Shown here piece after piece: positions 8,155 through 15,886 of a stretch of 64,000 bases of DNA; the first letter of the stretch is position 1, and the number at the start of each line of letters is the position of its first letter. A model generated the notes under the pieces. The model ran no database searches. It was given only the letters and a program-made list of their open reading frames with translations, and had not been told where the DNA came from. The DNA is from Edaphobacter acidisoli (lineage in GTDB: Bacteria > Acidobacteriota > Terriglobia > Terriglobales > Acidobacteriaceae). The position numbers and the translations under genes were made by a program. The stretch covers positions 558,001 to 622,000 of the forward strand of contig NZ_BMJB01000001.1 in the NCBI RefSeq assembly GCF_014642855.1, written 5' to 3'.

Positions 8155-9363
8155 CTATTGCTGGAGGATGACGGTGTCGCCGGGGTTGAGGCCGGAGAGG
8201 ATTTCGGTCTTGGTGCCGTTGGAGATGCCTGCCTTGATGGCGACGACGCGGTAGCCCTTCTTCTGGTTGGCGTCGGGTACCTGGACGGTGGCGTTGCGGT
8301 CCTTGTCGTAGATGACGGCCTGTTCGGGGACGGTGATGGAGTTCTTGTGGTCTTCGAGGATGATCTCGGCGTTGGCGGTCATCTGGGCTTTGAGCTCGCC
8401 GCCGGGGTTGTCGATGGAGACGCGGACGTCGAAGGTGGTGACGTTGTCTTTTTCGACGCCGAGCGGGGAGATCTTGGTGACTTTGCCGTAGAAGTTTTTG
8501 TCTTTGAAGGACTCGACTTTGATGCGGGCGGTCTGGCCGAGGTAGACCTTGGCGATGTCGGACTCGTCGACCTTGCCGTCGACGTAGACCTGGCCGGTGT
8601 CGCCGACGGTCATGATCTGCGTGGCGGTGGAGCCCATGACGAGGATGGAGCTGACGGCGTCGCCGAGCTCGACGTCGCGTGAGAGAACGGTGCCGTCCAT
8701 CGGCGAGGTGATGGTGGTGTAGCTGAGCTGCTCTTCAAGCTGGGAGAGCGAGGCTTTGGCTTGCGCGACCTGGGCTTCGGCCTGATGGAGGCGCGAGGTG
8801 TCGACGGAGATCTGGGCGACGGCTTTGTCGCGGGTGTTGACCTCGGCGAGATATTTCTGCTCGGCGTCGTCGAGGGCCTGCTTGGAGACTACACCGTCCT
8901 TGGACATTTGAAGATTGCGCTCGTAGGTGTTCTTGAACATGGGCAGGTCGGGAGCTTCAGCGTTGACCTTGTCGTACTTGATGGCTGCCAGGGCGGCGCG
9001 GGCGTTGGCCTCGGCGGCGGAGAGCTGGGCGCGCTGCGCGTTGACCTGAGCGAGAATCTCGACCTGGTCAAGCTGTGCGAGGACCTGGCCCTGTTTGACC
9101 TTGGCGTTGATGTCGACGTAGAGCTTGGTGACGATGCCGGAGGCCTTCGATTTGACGATGACCTGCGTGATGGGAGTGATCTTGCCGGTGGCGACGACGG
9201 AGCGGGCGATGTCGCCGCGCTCGGCCTTGGCCAACTGCGAGGGCTCGAACTTGGTGGCGTTCCCGCTGGCTTTGACGGCGATGGTAAGCGCTCCGCCGAT
9301 GACGATGACGGCGGCGACGATCCAGAGCCAGAGTTTGCGCTTGCTTTTACGATTGCTTGCCAC
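8155..9363 (-). CDS. HlyD/MacA-family periplasmic adaptor (membrane fusion protein)
   Basis: A 402-residue efflux adaptor. A short basic stretch and one N-terminal membrane segment (WLWIVAAVIVIGGALTIAV) are followed by a lipoyl-like half-motif (KSKASGIVTKLYVDINAKVKQGQ cut here for length), a long alpha-helical hairpin rich in Ala/Gln (about residues 105-215), the second lipoyl half (TTITSPMDGTVLS), and a beta-barrel and MP domain ending NPGDTVILQQ. The layout matches MacA-type partners of MacB ABC exporters, yet no ABC permease or outer-membrane channel lies nearby, so the partner must be encoded elsewhere. It is probably co-transcribed with the GSG-repeat gene. Confidence 0.9.
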   Translation of the reverse strand: MASNRKSKRKLWLWIVAAVIVIGGALTIAVKASGNATKFEPSQLAKAERGDIARSVVATGKITPITQVIVKSKASGIVTKLYVDINAKVKQGQVLAQLDQVEILAQVNAQRAQLSAAEANARAALAAIKYDKVNAEAPDLPMFKNTYERNLQMSKDGVVSKQALDDAEQKYLAEVNTRDKAVAQISVDTSRLHQAEAQVAQAKASLSQLEEQLSYTTITSPMDGTVLSRDVELGDAVSSILVMGSTATQIMTVGDTGQVYVDGKVDESDIAKVYLGQTARIKVESFKDKNFYGKVTKISPLGVEKDNVTTFDVRVSIDNPGGELKAQMTANAEIILEDHKNSITVPEQAVIYDKDRNATVQVPDANQKKGYRVVAIKAGISNGTKTEILSGLNPGDTVILQQ

Positions 9364-9429
9364 GGGTGACTCCCAAAAATCGGTTTGAGCTTGTGTCTCG
9401 GAGTGTGGGTACGGAGGAAATCGTGTTGG

Positions 9430-9470
9430 GGTTCCGTGCCGCGGGAAAATGTTTTACGCGGCATAGAACC
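9430..9470. promoter_or_regulatory. Inverted repeat upstream of the adaptor gene
   Basis: GGTTC (9430-9434) and TGCCGCG (9437-9443) pair with CGCGGCA (9457-9463) and GAACC (9466-9470), separated by a 13-base loop with two mismatched bases on each side. It sits 67 bases before the HlyD-type gene start. It could be an operator for a dimeric regulator or an RNA hairpin in a long leader. No regulator family is indicated. Confidence 0.4.
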
Positions 9471-9772
9471 AAAAGAGGTTGCCGGCGATGCCGGACAGTC
9501 GTTTGTCTGACGCAATTCTAGTCAGAAGAGGGGTTTGTGGCCATGACGCAAAGGGAGGATTGGAGGGGGAGGGGTTAATTGGCTTGGGGCCTGAACCGAG
9601 GTCTCAGAATCGAGACTCTTCGACAAGTTCAGGGCAGGCTCTGGGGCACCCGGCGTTGTGGCTGAAAGGGTTGGAGGGTATTGGTAGGATTTGACGGTGT
9701 CGGGGTCCTTCGACTCCGCTTCCTGCGGTCGCTTCGCTCAGGATGACGACTGTTTTGGGAGTGGTCAAAAAC

Positions 9773-9838
9773 GAAATACAGGGGTCTCTCCACTCCGCAT
9801 CGAGATAATGCTGCGCTGCTCCGGTCGAGATGACGTGT
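9773..9838. repeat. Dispersed intergenic repeat, copy 3
   Basis: Has both conserved ends of the family: GAAATACAGGGGTCTCTCCA on the left and GCTCCGGTCGAGATGACGTG on the right, with a copy-specific middle. It lies 26 bases downstream of the lexA stop, in a 3' flanking position like copy 1. Confidence 0.8.
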
Positions 9839-9864
9839 ATTCACAGGAGCGACGTGTCGTCTTT

Positions 9865-10467
9865 TCAGGCGTATTTGCGGAGGACGCCGAGGACTTTGCC
9901 CTGGATGCTGACGCTGGCAGCAGGGGCGTAGATGGGGGACATCTCAGTGTTGGAGGGTTGCAGGCGGATCATGGCGCCTTCGCGGTAGAAGCGCTTGAGA
10001 GTGGCATCGGAGCCGTCGACGAGGGCGACGACGATCTCGCCTTCGCGTGCGGTGCGGGTGCGCTCGACCAGGACGAAGTCGCCGGAGACGATGTGTTCGT
10101 CGCGCATGGAGTCGCCGCGAACCTCGAGGGCGAAGACCTCGCGATTGCCGATGATGTCGCCGAGCGAGATGCTCTCGGCGGTTTCGATGGCCTCGACGGG
10201 CTTGCCGGCGGCGATGCGGCCTATAAGGGGCAGGCGGTCGCCGGCCTTTTTGCTGCGCGGCGGGAGGACATCGATGGAACGGCTGCGGTTGTGTGCGCGC
10301 TGGAGCAGGCCTTTGTTCTGGAGATTGGTGACGTGCTTGTGAACGGTGGCGAGCGAACTGAGGCCGAGGCCACTGGCAATCTCTTCATATGACGGGGAGT
10401 AACCGTTCTTCTGTGTGAAGCCGGAGAGAAAGTCGAGAACCTCTTTTTGCCGCCGCGTGATAGCCAT
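9865..10467 (-). CDS. lexA: SOS regulator LexA
   Basis: A 200-residue LexA repressor/protease that represses DNA-damage genes and self-cleaves when bound to RecA filaments. The winged helix is at residues 1-65. The cleavage site is Ala87-Gly88 (RIAAGKP), and the catalytic dyad is Ser120 (GDSM) and Lys158 (ATLKRF). The length is canonical. The ATG at 10467 sits just below a paired GCGAAT direct repeat that may be its own operator. uvrB is in the same window but shows no matching repeat. Confidence 0.96.
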   Translation of the reverse strand: MAITRRQKEVLDFLSGFTQKNGYSPSYEEIASGLGLSSLATVHKHVTNLQNKGLLQRAHNRSRSIDVLPPRSKKAGDRLPLIGRIAAGKPVEAIETAESISLGDIIGNREVFALEVRGDSMRDEHIVSGDFVLVERTRTAREGEIVVALVDGSDATLKRFYREGAMIRLQPSNTEMSPIYAPAASVSIQGKVLGVLRKYA

Positions 10468-10479
10468 GCGGGAATTGTA

Positions 10480-10496
10480 GCGAATAAAAAGCGAAT
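10480..10496 (-). promoter_or_regulatory. Candidate LexA operator (direct repeat)
   Basis: Two GCGAAT copies on the plus strand, at 10480-10485 and 10491-10496, start 11 bases apart (read on the lexA strand: TTCG-N7-TTCG). They lie 13-29 bases before the lexA start codon. The GTTC-N7-GTTC layout of alphaproteobacterial LexA boxes is similar. The repeat is seen directly; the regulatory role is inferred. Confidence 0.5.
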
Positions 10497-10551
10497 TGCA
10501 AGAGGATTTTTCGCCGCAGGTTATTTAATTGGGTACAGACGGCGCTCGTGT

Positions 10552-10896
10552 TCAGGCGGAAGCTTCTGCGGTTTCGACCGAATCGCGGATATTCAGAACG
10601 CGGTCGACCCGGGTCATTTCGATCAATGCGCGGAGGCGCTCATTGATACCGACGAGGAAGAATTTGTGACCCGCGTCCTGGGCCGCGACGTGGTAGTTCA
10701 TGATGACGCCCATGCCGGCTGAGTCCATATAGGGAACATCGGTCAGATCCATAATCAGGCAGGGAGGTTTCAGTGTTCGCATCTCTGCCTGGAGCGGGAA
10801 CATATTGTTGAGCGTGAATGGACCCGAAAGCCGCAGAATGACGACGTCTTCCCTGGCTCCTTGCGTGCAGGAGAATGTGAGTTCCTTGTCGGCCAT
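10552..10896 (-). CDS. STAS-domain anti-sigma factor antagonist-like protein
   Basis: A 114-residue single STAS domain of the SpoIIAA/RsbV type. The phosphoacceptor region reads VPYMDSAGMGVIM, so the conserved serine is present (Ser in DSAGMG). Such proteins bind and sequester an anti-sigma kinase when unphosphorylated. No anti-sigma kinase or phosphatase gene lies nearby, so its partner is unknown. It stands alone between lexA and an outer-membrane protein gene on the same strand, with about 85 bases to lexA. Confidence 0.88.
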   Translation of the reverse strand: MADKELTFSCTQGAREDVVILRLSGPFTLNNMFPLQAEMRTLKPPCLIMDLTDVPYMDSAGMGVIMNYHVAAQDAGHKFFLVGINERLRALIEMTRVDRVLNIRDSVETAEASA

Positions 10897-10971
10897 GCGT
10901 GCGAGTATAGGCGCGATGCGGCTGGCGATTGTTACGAGACGGTAAATTGTGGATTCGACCCGATGTTTTGA

Positions 10972-11826
10972 CTACCAGAGACGGTAGGCGATGCCTATGG
11001 AGAAGATGGGGAAGATGCGGGCGTCGTTGAGATAGTGATCTCTGCGGGCGATGGCGGCAGCGGTGCTCTGCTGAAGCCTGGAGTCTTGTGCGGCGGGCTG
11101 GCAGACGACGGTATCGGCTTCGGGATCGCAGGAGCTGCCGGTAAAGCCGACCTGAAGGCTGGGTTTTCCGGCGTAATAGAAACCGAATTCTACCGGCATG
11201 GTGAAGCGGCCGTGTTTTCGCGGAAGGATGTTGCCGAAGCCGAGGCTGAGGCCGGGTGAGATTTTGCGAAAATCGACGCGTCCGGTGACGTGGAGTGGGT
11301 CGGTAGCACTGCTGCCGAAGAGATTTCCGCTGATCCGGATCGTGTCGCCGGGAGGGACGTAGGCGGTGGCGCGGAGGCGGTTGTTATTGGCGAAGACGAG
11401 CAGAGGGCTGATGCGGAATCGACCGTTGAATGGGAAATAGTCGAGGGCAGCGTGCGCGGACAGCAGATGGAGATTGACGCCGACGTTGAGGTCTTGCTCC
11501 TGAAGGCTGGTGGATATGGGAAGGAGGTTAGCTCCGGCGCGGAGGTTGAGACGTTGAGCGAGTGGGGTGGCAATATCGATGCCTGGACCGGCGATGCCGA
11601 TCTTGAAGGCTATGGCTGCGTGCGAGAAAGGGCTAAAGCGCTGTGTTTGTGCGGGCTCGGGTGAGGTTTGTGCTGCGATGGGATGAGGCGCGGCGACGAG
11701 AGATAGCAAAAGCAGGATGGCAAGAATAACGCGCAGAGGTATCTGCCGGACCGTCCAGGAGGCTTTGTGGAGGGAGCCGGTCCAGAGGCCTCGGTGGGCA
11801 TGGTTCGGTGGGGAGGAGATTCCCAT
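10972..11826 (-). CDS. Predicted outer-membrane beta-barrel protein
   Basis: A 284-residue protein with an internal signal-peptide-like segment (LRVILAILLLLSLVAAPHPIAAQ, residues about 31-53), which suggests a later start than the ATG at 11826 or a long leader. The rest alternates polar and aromatic beta strands and ends in YRLW with a terminal aromatic residue, as in many outer-membrane barrels. Segments such as NLRAGANLLPIS and SPGLSLGFGNILPRKHGRF resemble acidobacterial barrel proteins of unknown function. No enzymatic motif is visible. It is divergent from the regulator gene at 11969. Confidence 0.6.
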   Translation of the reverse strand: MGISSPPNHAHRGLWTGSLHKASWTVRQIPLRVILAILLLLSLVAAPHPIAAQTSPEPAQTQRFSPFSHAAIAFKIGIAGPGIDIATPLAQRLNLRAGANLLPISTSLQEQDLNVGVNLHLLSAHAALDYFPFNGRFRISPLLVFANNNRLRATAYVPPGDTIRISGNLFGSSATDPLHVTGRVDFRKISPGLSLGFGNILPRKHGRFTMPVEFGFYYAGKPSLQVGFTGSSCDPEADTVVCQPAAQDSRLQQSTAAAIARRDHYLNDARIFPIFSIGIAYRLW

Positions 11827-11899
11827 TTTGAAATTAGTTTATGCAGAAGTTTGCATTTTGTGCTTGTGCGCTCTCATGAAATGACACAAGGTAATAAAA

Positions 11900-11930
11900 C
11901 GCAGCCGGAATCGGTAAGTTACCGGCTGCG
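11900..11930. promoter_or_regulatory. Inverted repeat before the flagellar regulatory trio
   Basis: CGCAGCCGG (11900-11908) pairs perfectly with CCGGCTGCG (11922-11930) around a 13-base spacer. It lies in the 142-base gap between two divergent genes, 38 bases before the response-regulator start. No U-run follows, so an operator or leader hairpin is more likely than a terminator. Confidence 0.45.
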
Positions 11931-11968
11931 GCCGAAGGCATAACAGAGCACGAAATTCGGAGAATTCG

Positions 11969-12700
11969 ATGCGTGTGTTGATTGTTGAAGATGATGCTTC
12001 ACTGGCGTTATTTCTGCAAAAAGGTTTGAAACTGGAAGGGCATGAGGTTGAGTGGGTGGGCGATGGCGAATCGGCGCTGGTGCGGGCCGAGGAGTATCAG
12101 CCGGACCTGATTGTGCTGGATCTGAGTCTGCCGCGTAAGGATGGCACTGAGGTTCTGGCCGAGATGCGCGGGCGCTCCGGCGTGGCGTCTGTGCTGGTGT
12201 TGACGGGCCGCAGCCAGGTTGAGGAGCGCGTGAAGTGCCTGAACCTGGGCGCGGACGATTGCCTGCTGAAGCCGTTCAGCTTTCATGAGCTGACGGCGCG
12301 ATGCAGAGCGTTGCTGCGGCGGAGGGAGCAGTTTGCCGACCCCGTGCTGCGGCATGGCGATGTCGAACTGAACCGCATGGACAGGAGGGTGTCGCGTGGC
12401 GGGCGCGCGGTGGACCTGACCGTGAAGGAATTCAGCCTGCTTGAATTTTTGCTGCAGAGACGCGGGCGCTGCTGCAGCAGAAGCGAGCTGCTGCGCGAGG
12501 TCTGGCAGATGTCTCCCGATGCAGGGACGAATGTGGTGGATGTGTACGTGAACTATCTGCGCAGGAAGCTGGGCAGTGATGGCGACGGCTATGCGGTGAT
12601 CGAAACGGTGCGGGGCGAAGGCTATCGGATGGGCCCGGTTGCAAAGATTCCTGCGGCGATGACGGAGTATTCGGCGGAGGCGGCGCTGGCCGGTGCTTGA
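11969..12700 (+). CDS. OmpR/PhoB-family response regulator
   Basis: A 243-residue regulator. The receiver domain (residues 1-118) has the acidic pair in VEDD (7-9), the phosphoacceptor Asp51 in IVLDLSLP, the Thr of VLTG and the Lys of LLKPF. A winged-helix DNA-binding domain follows (about 128-225; ELLREVW and VDVYVNYLRRKL). A short extra tail of about 18 residues (PAAMTEYSAEAALAGA) is unusual. No sensor kinase is adjacent. Instead it is followed at once by a DHp-like peptide and a sigma-54 activator, so it probably feeds into flagellar control. Confidence 0.92.
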   Translation: MRVLIVEDDASLALFLQKGLKLEGHEVEWVGDGESALVRAEEYQPDLIVLDLSLPRKDGTEVLAEMRGRSGVASVLVLTGRSQVEERVKCLNLGADDCLLKPFSFHELTARCRALLRRREQFADPVLRHGDVELNRMDRRVSRGGRAVDLTVKEFSLLEFLLQRRGRCCSRSELLREVWQMSPDAGTNVVDVYVNYLRRKLGSDGDGYAVIETVRGEGYRMGPVAKIPAAMTEYSAEAALAGA

Positions 12701-12701
12701 G

Positions 12702-12941
12702 ATGACAGAGATGAATGCTTCAGTAGAGCTGGTGGAGCGGATGGATGTTGCTCTGCATCGGCTGTGTCAGCCGCTGACGGTGTTGCAGTGCAGGCTTGCA
12801 CTGAGCGAACTGACCGGCGAGCGGAATGCGATGCAGGAGGCGATTCGTGAGGCGTTGCGCGAGTGCGGCCGGATGAATGCAGCAGTGGGAACGATGCGGG
12901 AGATGTTGCAGCAGGCCGTGAGGACGGCGGAAAGCGAGTGA
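12702..12941 (+). CDS. Stand-alone DHp-like (HisKA-type) peptide
   Basis: A predicted 79-residue, all-helical protein. [18 protein letters not shown] around His19 has the H-x4-P spacing of a histidine-kinase H-box (HELRNPL), with Arg in place of the usual acidic residue. A second amphipathic helix ([16 protein letters not shown]) would complete the dimerisation hairpin. There is no ATPase domain. It starts 1 base after the upstream regulator stop and overlaps the possible GTG start of the downstream activator by 4 bases, so the three genes are probably translationally coupled. GTG 12693 and ATG 12711 are alternative starts. The role as a phosphotransfer or docking hairpin is inference. Confidence 0.6.
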   Translation: MTEMNASVELVERMDVALHRLCQPLTVLQCRLALSELTGERNAMQEAIREALRECGRMNAAVGTMREMLQQAVRTAESE

Positions 12942-12943
12942 GC

Positions 12944-14395
12944 ATGATGAACGGTGTTGAGGCGGGCAGGAATGGGGTGAGGGATGCTGTTGCCAGCGCT
13001 GCCGTGGTGGACATGGTGGCGGTGCGGACGGTCGTGGTGGCGAGTGCGGATGCGGGGTTGCGGCAGAAGCTGAGGAAGTCGCTGACCGGGCTGCGTTGGC
13101 AGGTGCGCGAGGCGACTGGCGGCGCAGAAGCGATGGCGCAACTGGAGGACATGCGTCCGGAGGCTCTGCTGGTGGATAGCTGGCTGCCGGACCTGGAGGT
13201 AAGCGAGTTTGCCAGCGTGGTGCGGATGATGTATCCGAGCATGGAGATGCTGCGCGTGGATGGAGGCACGGATGGCGGGGCGCGGAGCCCGCGGCGGAAT
13301 GAGCTGCTGCATGCGCTGCGCGAGGCGCAGGAGGCTCCAGTGACCGATACGGCGGCGTGGGCTGCTGCGCCGGCTTCGGTGCCGAAGGTAGGTCCGCGGA
13401 CTTCTACGGAGTCGAACGCGGTACGGTCGTTTGTGTTGCCGGATGCGCGCGCTGGTGAGCGTCATGAGAATGATCGCGTGGAATCGCGCGCAGAGTCGCG
13501 GCACGACTCGTTGATGGATGGACGGCAGGATGCTGCGCGGCAGGCGTTGTCGATGTTGCTGGGTCATGGTGAGGCTCCGAGGCGGGAGAAGAGTCCTGCC
13601 GGAGTGCCGCAGGGATTTCAGCCGTTGCCGGAGCTTGTGGGTGAGAGCGTACCGATGCGCGAGCTGACGCGACTGATTCGGCTGGTGGCTCCTCGCTCGT
13701 CGACGGTGTTGATTGAAGGCGAGACGGGCACGGGCAAGGAAGTGATTGCGAAGGCGATTCATCGGCTAAGTGCGCGCTCATCGAAGCCTTTTGTTGTGTT
13801 GAATTGTGCGGCGATTCCTGAGGCATTGCTTGAAGCTGAGTTGTTTGGTCATACGCGCGGGGCCTTTACGGGAGCGGTGCAGTCGCGGACGGGCAGGATT
13901 GAAGCGGCGCATGGCGGCACGCTTTTCCTGGATGAGATTGGCGAGATGCCGCTGGCGTTGCAGGCGAAGATGCTGCGCTTCCTGGAGTGTGGCGAGTTGC
14001 AGCGCGTGGGCGATAACGAACTGCTGCGCGTAGATGTGCGGGTGATTGCAGCGACGCATCAGCCGCTCGAGAAGCTGGCGACGAGCACAGGCGCGGAGCG
14101 GACGTTCCGGCTGGACCTTTATCACCGGCTTGCGGTGTTTCCGTTGGATGTGCCTCCGCTGCGTGAGCGGATGGAGGATATGAATCTTTTGGCCGAGCAT
14201 TTCCTGGAACAGATGGGGCGCGAGATGCCGCGCAAACGGCTGACGATTGAAGCTGAGGCGAAGCTGCATGAACACCACTGGCCGGGGAATGTTCGTGAGT
14301 TGATGCATGTGTTGGAGCGCGGAGCGATTCTTGCAGGAGACAAGATGGAGATTGATGCGGCTGAGATACGGCTTCGGCGGGCCGACAGGAGATGA
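12944..14395 (+). CDS. Sigma-54-dependent activator without DNA-binding domain (FlgR-like)
   Basis: About 483 residues. Residues 27-105 form a degenerate receiver: Asp78 in LLVDSWLP is present, but the N-terminal acidic pair is replaced by ASAD and the second half is missing. After a linker to about 228 comes a full AAA+ domain with Walker A GETGTGKE (259-266), the sigma-54 loop GAFTGA (306-311), Walker B LFLDEIGE (327-334) and the WPGNVREL helix. The protein ends at DRR, about 30 residues after that helix, so the usual Fis-type HTH is absent, as known for Helicobacter FlgR. Its place at the head of the flagellar genes and the sigma-54-like sites downstream point to a flagellar role. GTG 12938 and ATG 12947 are alternative starts. 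Confidence 0.88.
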   Translation: MMNGVEAGRNGVRDAVASAAVVDMVAVRTVVVASADAGLRQKLRKSLTGLRWQVREATGGAEAMAQLEDMRPEALLVDSWLPDLEVSEFASVVRMMYPSMEMLRVDGGTDGGARSPRRNELLHALREAQEAPVTDTAAWAAAPASVPKVGPRTSTESNAVRSFVLPDARAGERHENDRVESRAESRHDSLMDGRQDAARQALSMLLGHGEAPRREKSPAGVPQGFQPLPELVGESVPMRELTRLIRLVAPRSSTVLIEGETGTGKEVIAKAIHRLSARSSKPFVVLNCAAIPEALLEAELFGHTRGAFTGAVQSRTGRIEAAHGGTLFLDEIGEMPLALQAKMLRFLECGELQRVGDNELLRVDVRVIAATHQPLEKLATSTGAERTFRLDLYHRLAVFPLDVPPLRERMEDMNLLAEHFLEQMGREMPRKRLTIEAEAKLHEHHWPGNVRELMHVLERGAILAGDKMEIDAAEIRLRRADRR

Positions 14396-14429
14396 TTGTC
14401 GGCTAAATCTCAATGAAGCAACAAACGCA

Positions 14430-14472
14430 AAAACGAAATACCGGGGTTCTTTGCTTCGCTCAGAATGACAGC
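14430..14472. repeat. Diverged copy of the dispersed repeat, copy 4
   Basis: AAACGAAATACCGGGGTTCT followed by TTGCTTCGCTCAGAATGACA resembles the left end and middle of the family but lacks the CCGGTCGAGATGACG end. It lies between the activator stop and the flgB promoter region. Confidence 0.5.
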
Positions 14473-14542
14473 GTTGTTTTGCGGCGCTATTGAATCTATA
14501 AACGGCTTGATAAGAGCGCTCTCATTCGAGGGCGCTTTTGTT

Positions 14543-14558
14543 TGGCCGCTTGGGTGCA
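14543..14558 (+). promoter_or_regulatory. Candidate sigma-54 promoter of flgB
   Basis: TGGCCGCTTGGGTGCA has GG at 14544-14545 and GC at 14556-14557 with the required 10-base gap. The -24 element matches TGGC; the -12 element is GTGC rather than TTGC. The predicted transcript start is near 14569, 16 bases before the flgB ATG. Confidence 0.5.
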
Positions 14559-14584
14559 TCTGTTCTTCGCGTGGAGGCATGGCG

Positions 14585-14944
14585 ATGCAAGTAACGACTC
14601 CCCTGAGCGATGCGCTGGGAAAATATCTGGACCTGACCAGCGAGCAGATGAAGTTGACGGCCGGCAATATGGCGAACGTCGACACGCCTGGTTACAGGAC
14701 GAAGGGATTCAATTTCGAGCAGGCGTTTCTTGGGGCGTTGAATGATGCAACGGGCTCGCTTGGCGCGCAGGCTCCGGTTGCGAATGTTGACGGGCTGGTT
14801 TCGCGTCCGGATGGCAACAATGTGTCGATGGACCGCGAGGGTATGCAGATGGCGAAGGAGCAGTTGCAGTTTCGCTTTGGCGTCGAAGTGCTCAAGGACC
14901 AGTACTCGAATGTGATGAGCGCGATCCATGCGGAGGACAAGTAA
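14585..14944 (+). CDS. flgB: Flagellar basal-body rod protein FlgB
   Basis: A 119-residue proximal rod protein exported by the flagellar type III system. The N-terminal rod signature includes MANVDTPGYRTKGFNFE; the C-terminus is an amphipathic helix (EVLKDQYSNVMSAIHAEDK) of the rod/hook fold. The ATG at 14585 is chosen because GGAGG at 14573-14577 is 7 bases upstream; the in-frame ATG at 14579 is too close. It is the first structural gene of the operon, 1 base gap or overlap to flgC. Confidence 0.93.
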   Translation: MQVTTPLSDALGKYLDLTSEQMKLTAGNMANVDTPGYRTKGFNFEQAFLGALNDATGSLGAQAPVANVDGLVSRPDGNNVSMDREGMQMAKEQLQFRFGVEVLKDQYSNVMSAIHAEDK

Positions 14945-15484
14945 GTGAATCTGTTTGGCGTGATGGATGTGAGCGCTTCGGCGTTGAGAGCAGAGCGGGT
15001 ACGCGCGGAAGTGGTTGCGTCGAACATGGCAAACGCTGAGACGACGCGCACGGCGGATGGAACACCGTATCAGCGGCACCATGTGGTGTTTGAAGAGGTC
15101 GGCGGCAATGGCAGTTTTCAGCAGACGCTGGCGAGCCAGATGGGCGATGGGCTTGGCGGGTTGAACAATGGCTTCAGTAGCGGAATTCAGCCGTTGGGCT
15201 CGGGCTTGATCGGTGGTTTGAATTCGAGCGCTGTTGCGGCGAATGGTGCGCCGGGCGGTGTTGCAGTGGCGGGAGTGATCAGCGACAACAGCGCTCCTCT
15301 GAGGCGTTACGATCCGGGTAATCCGGATGCGGGGAAGGATGGGTATGTGGCGTATCCGGATATCAATCCGCTGACCGAGATGGTGGACCTGATGGGCGCG
15401 ACGCGATCGTATGGGATGAATGCGTCGGCGGTTCAGGCGGAGAAGAACATGGTGAGTTCTTCACTGGACATTTTGAAGTCGTAA
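14945..15484 (+). CDS. flgC: Flagellar basal-body rod protein FlgC
   Basis: A 179-residue rod protein, longer than the usual 130-140 residues. The N-terminal rod motif (SASALRAERVRAEVVASNMANAETT) and the C-terminal ANPLTEMVDLM-like segment (YPDINPLTEMVDLMGATRSYGMN) are intact. The extra length is a Gly/Ala/Ser-rich insertion around residues 60-110. The GTG start directly follows the flgB stop, with GGAGG at 14932-14936 as ribosome site. It is part of the flgB-flgC-fliE unit. Confidence 0.93.
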   Translation: MNLFGVMDVSASALRAERVRAEVVASNMANAETTRTADGTPYQRHHVVFEEVGGNGSFQQTLASQMGDGLGGLNNGFSSGIQPLGSGLIGGLNSSAVAANGAPGGVAVAGVISDNSAPLRRYDPGNPDAGKDGYVAYPDINPLTEMVDLMGATRSYGMNASAVQAEKNMVSSSLDILKS

Positions 15485-15527
15485 GCAGCGGAAGACCCTG
15501 ACGATTTGAACGAGCTAAGGAGAGAGT

Positions 15528-15857
15528 GTGAGTGGAGCATTGAGCAGCGCGGCGATGATGAACAGCATTGGAGTGGGGAAGCTTGACGATGCGTTTGCGG
15601 GCATGACGAGTGGTGGAGCGGCAAATGCCGCATCGTCGACGGCTTTTTCCGGGGTATTGAAATCGATGGTGGCGGAGACAGGTGCGCTGGACGATCAAGC
15701 GTCGAAAGCTGTGACTGGTGTGCTGGATGGGCAGGGCGTGGATATTCACGACGCGATGATTGCAACGCAGAAAGCGGATATGGCTTTTCAATTAGCGCTT
15801 GAGGTGCGGAACAAGGCTGTGGGCGCGTACCAGCAGATGATGGGCATGCAGTTTTAG
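15528..15857 (+). CDS. fliE: Flagellar hook-basal body complex protein FliE
   Basis: A 109-residue protein that joins the MS ring to the rod and is exported early. The C-terminal half holds the family signature: VDIHDAMIATQKADMAFQLA, then VRNKAVGAYQQMMGMQF. The GTG start is preceded by AAGGAG at 15517-15522, 5 bases away. It lies 43 bases behind flgC in the conserved flgB-flgC-fliE-fliF order. Confidence 0.95.
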   Translation: MSGALSSAAMMNSIGVGKLDDAFAGMTSGGAANAASSTAFSGVLKSMVAETGALDDQASKAVTGVLDGQGVDIHDAMIATQKADMAFQLALEVRNKAVGAYQQMMGMQF

Positions 15858-15886
15858 TGGTGGTGTTTCTTAGGCGCTGAGGCGAG

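Larger units (their letters stand above)
9364..9864. other. 500-base intergenic region: inverted repeat and repeat copies
   Basis: No gene was found. From left to right it holds the likely promoter of the adaptor gene, an inverted repeat at 9430-9470, a purine-rich stretch around 9540-9580, fragments of repeat-like sequence (CTTCGACAAGTTCAGGGCAG near 9618 and CCTTCGACTCCGC near 9711) and repeat copy 3 at 9773-9838 next to the lexA stop. Confidence 0.7.

Noticed and set aside
12767-13762. 331-codon minus-strand frame opposite the sigma-54 activator
   Set aside because: Arg/His-rich antisense shadow; the plus strand holds GAFTGA and Walker motifs.
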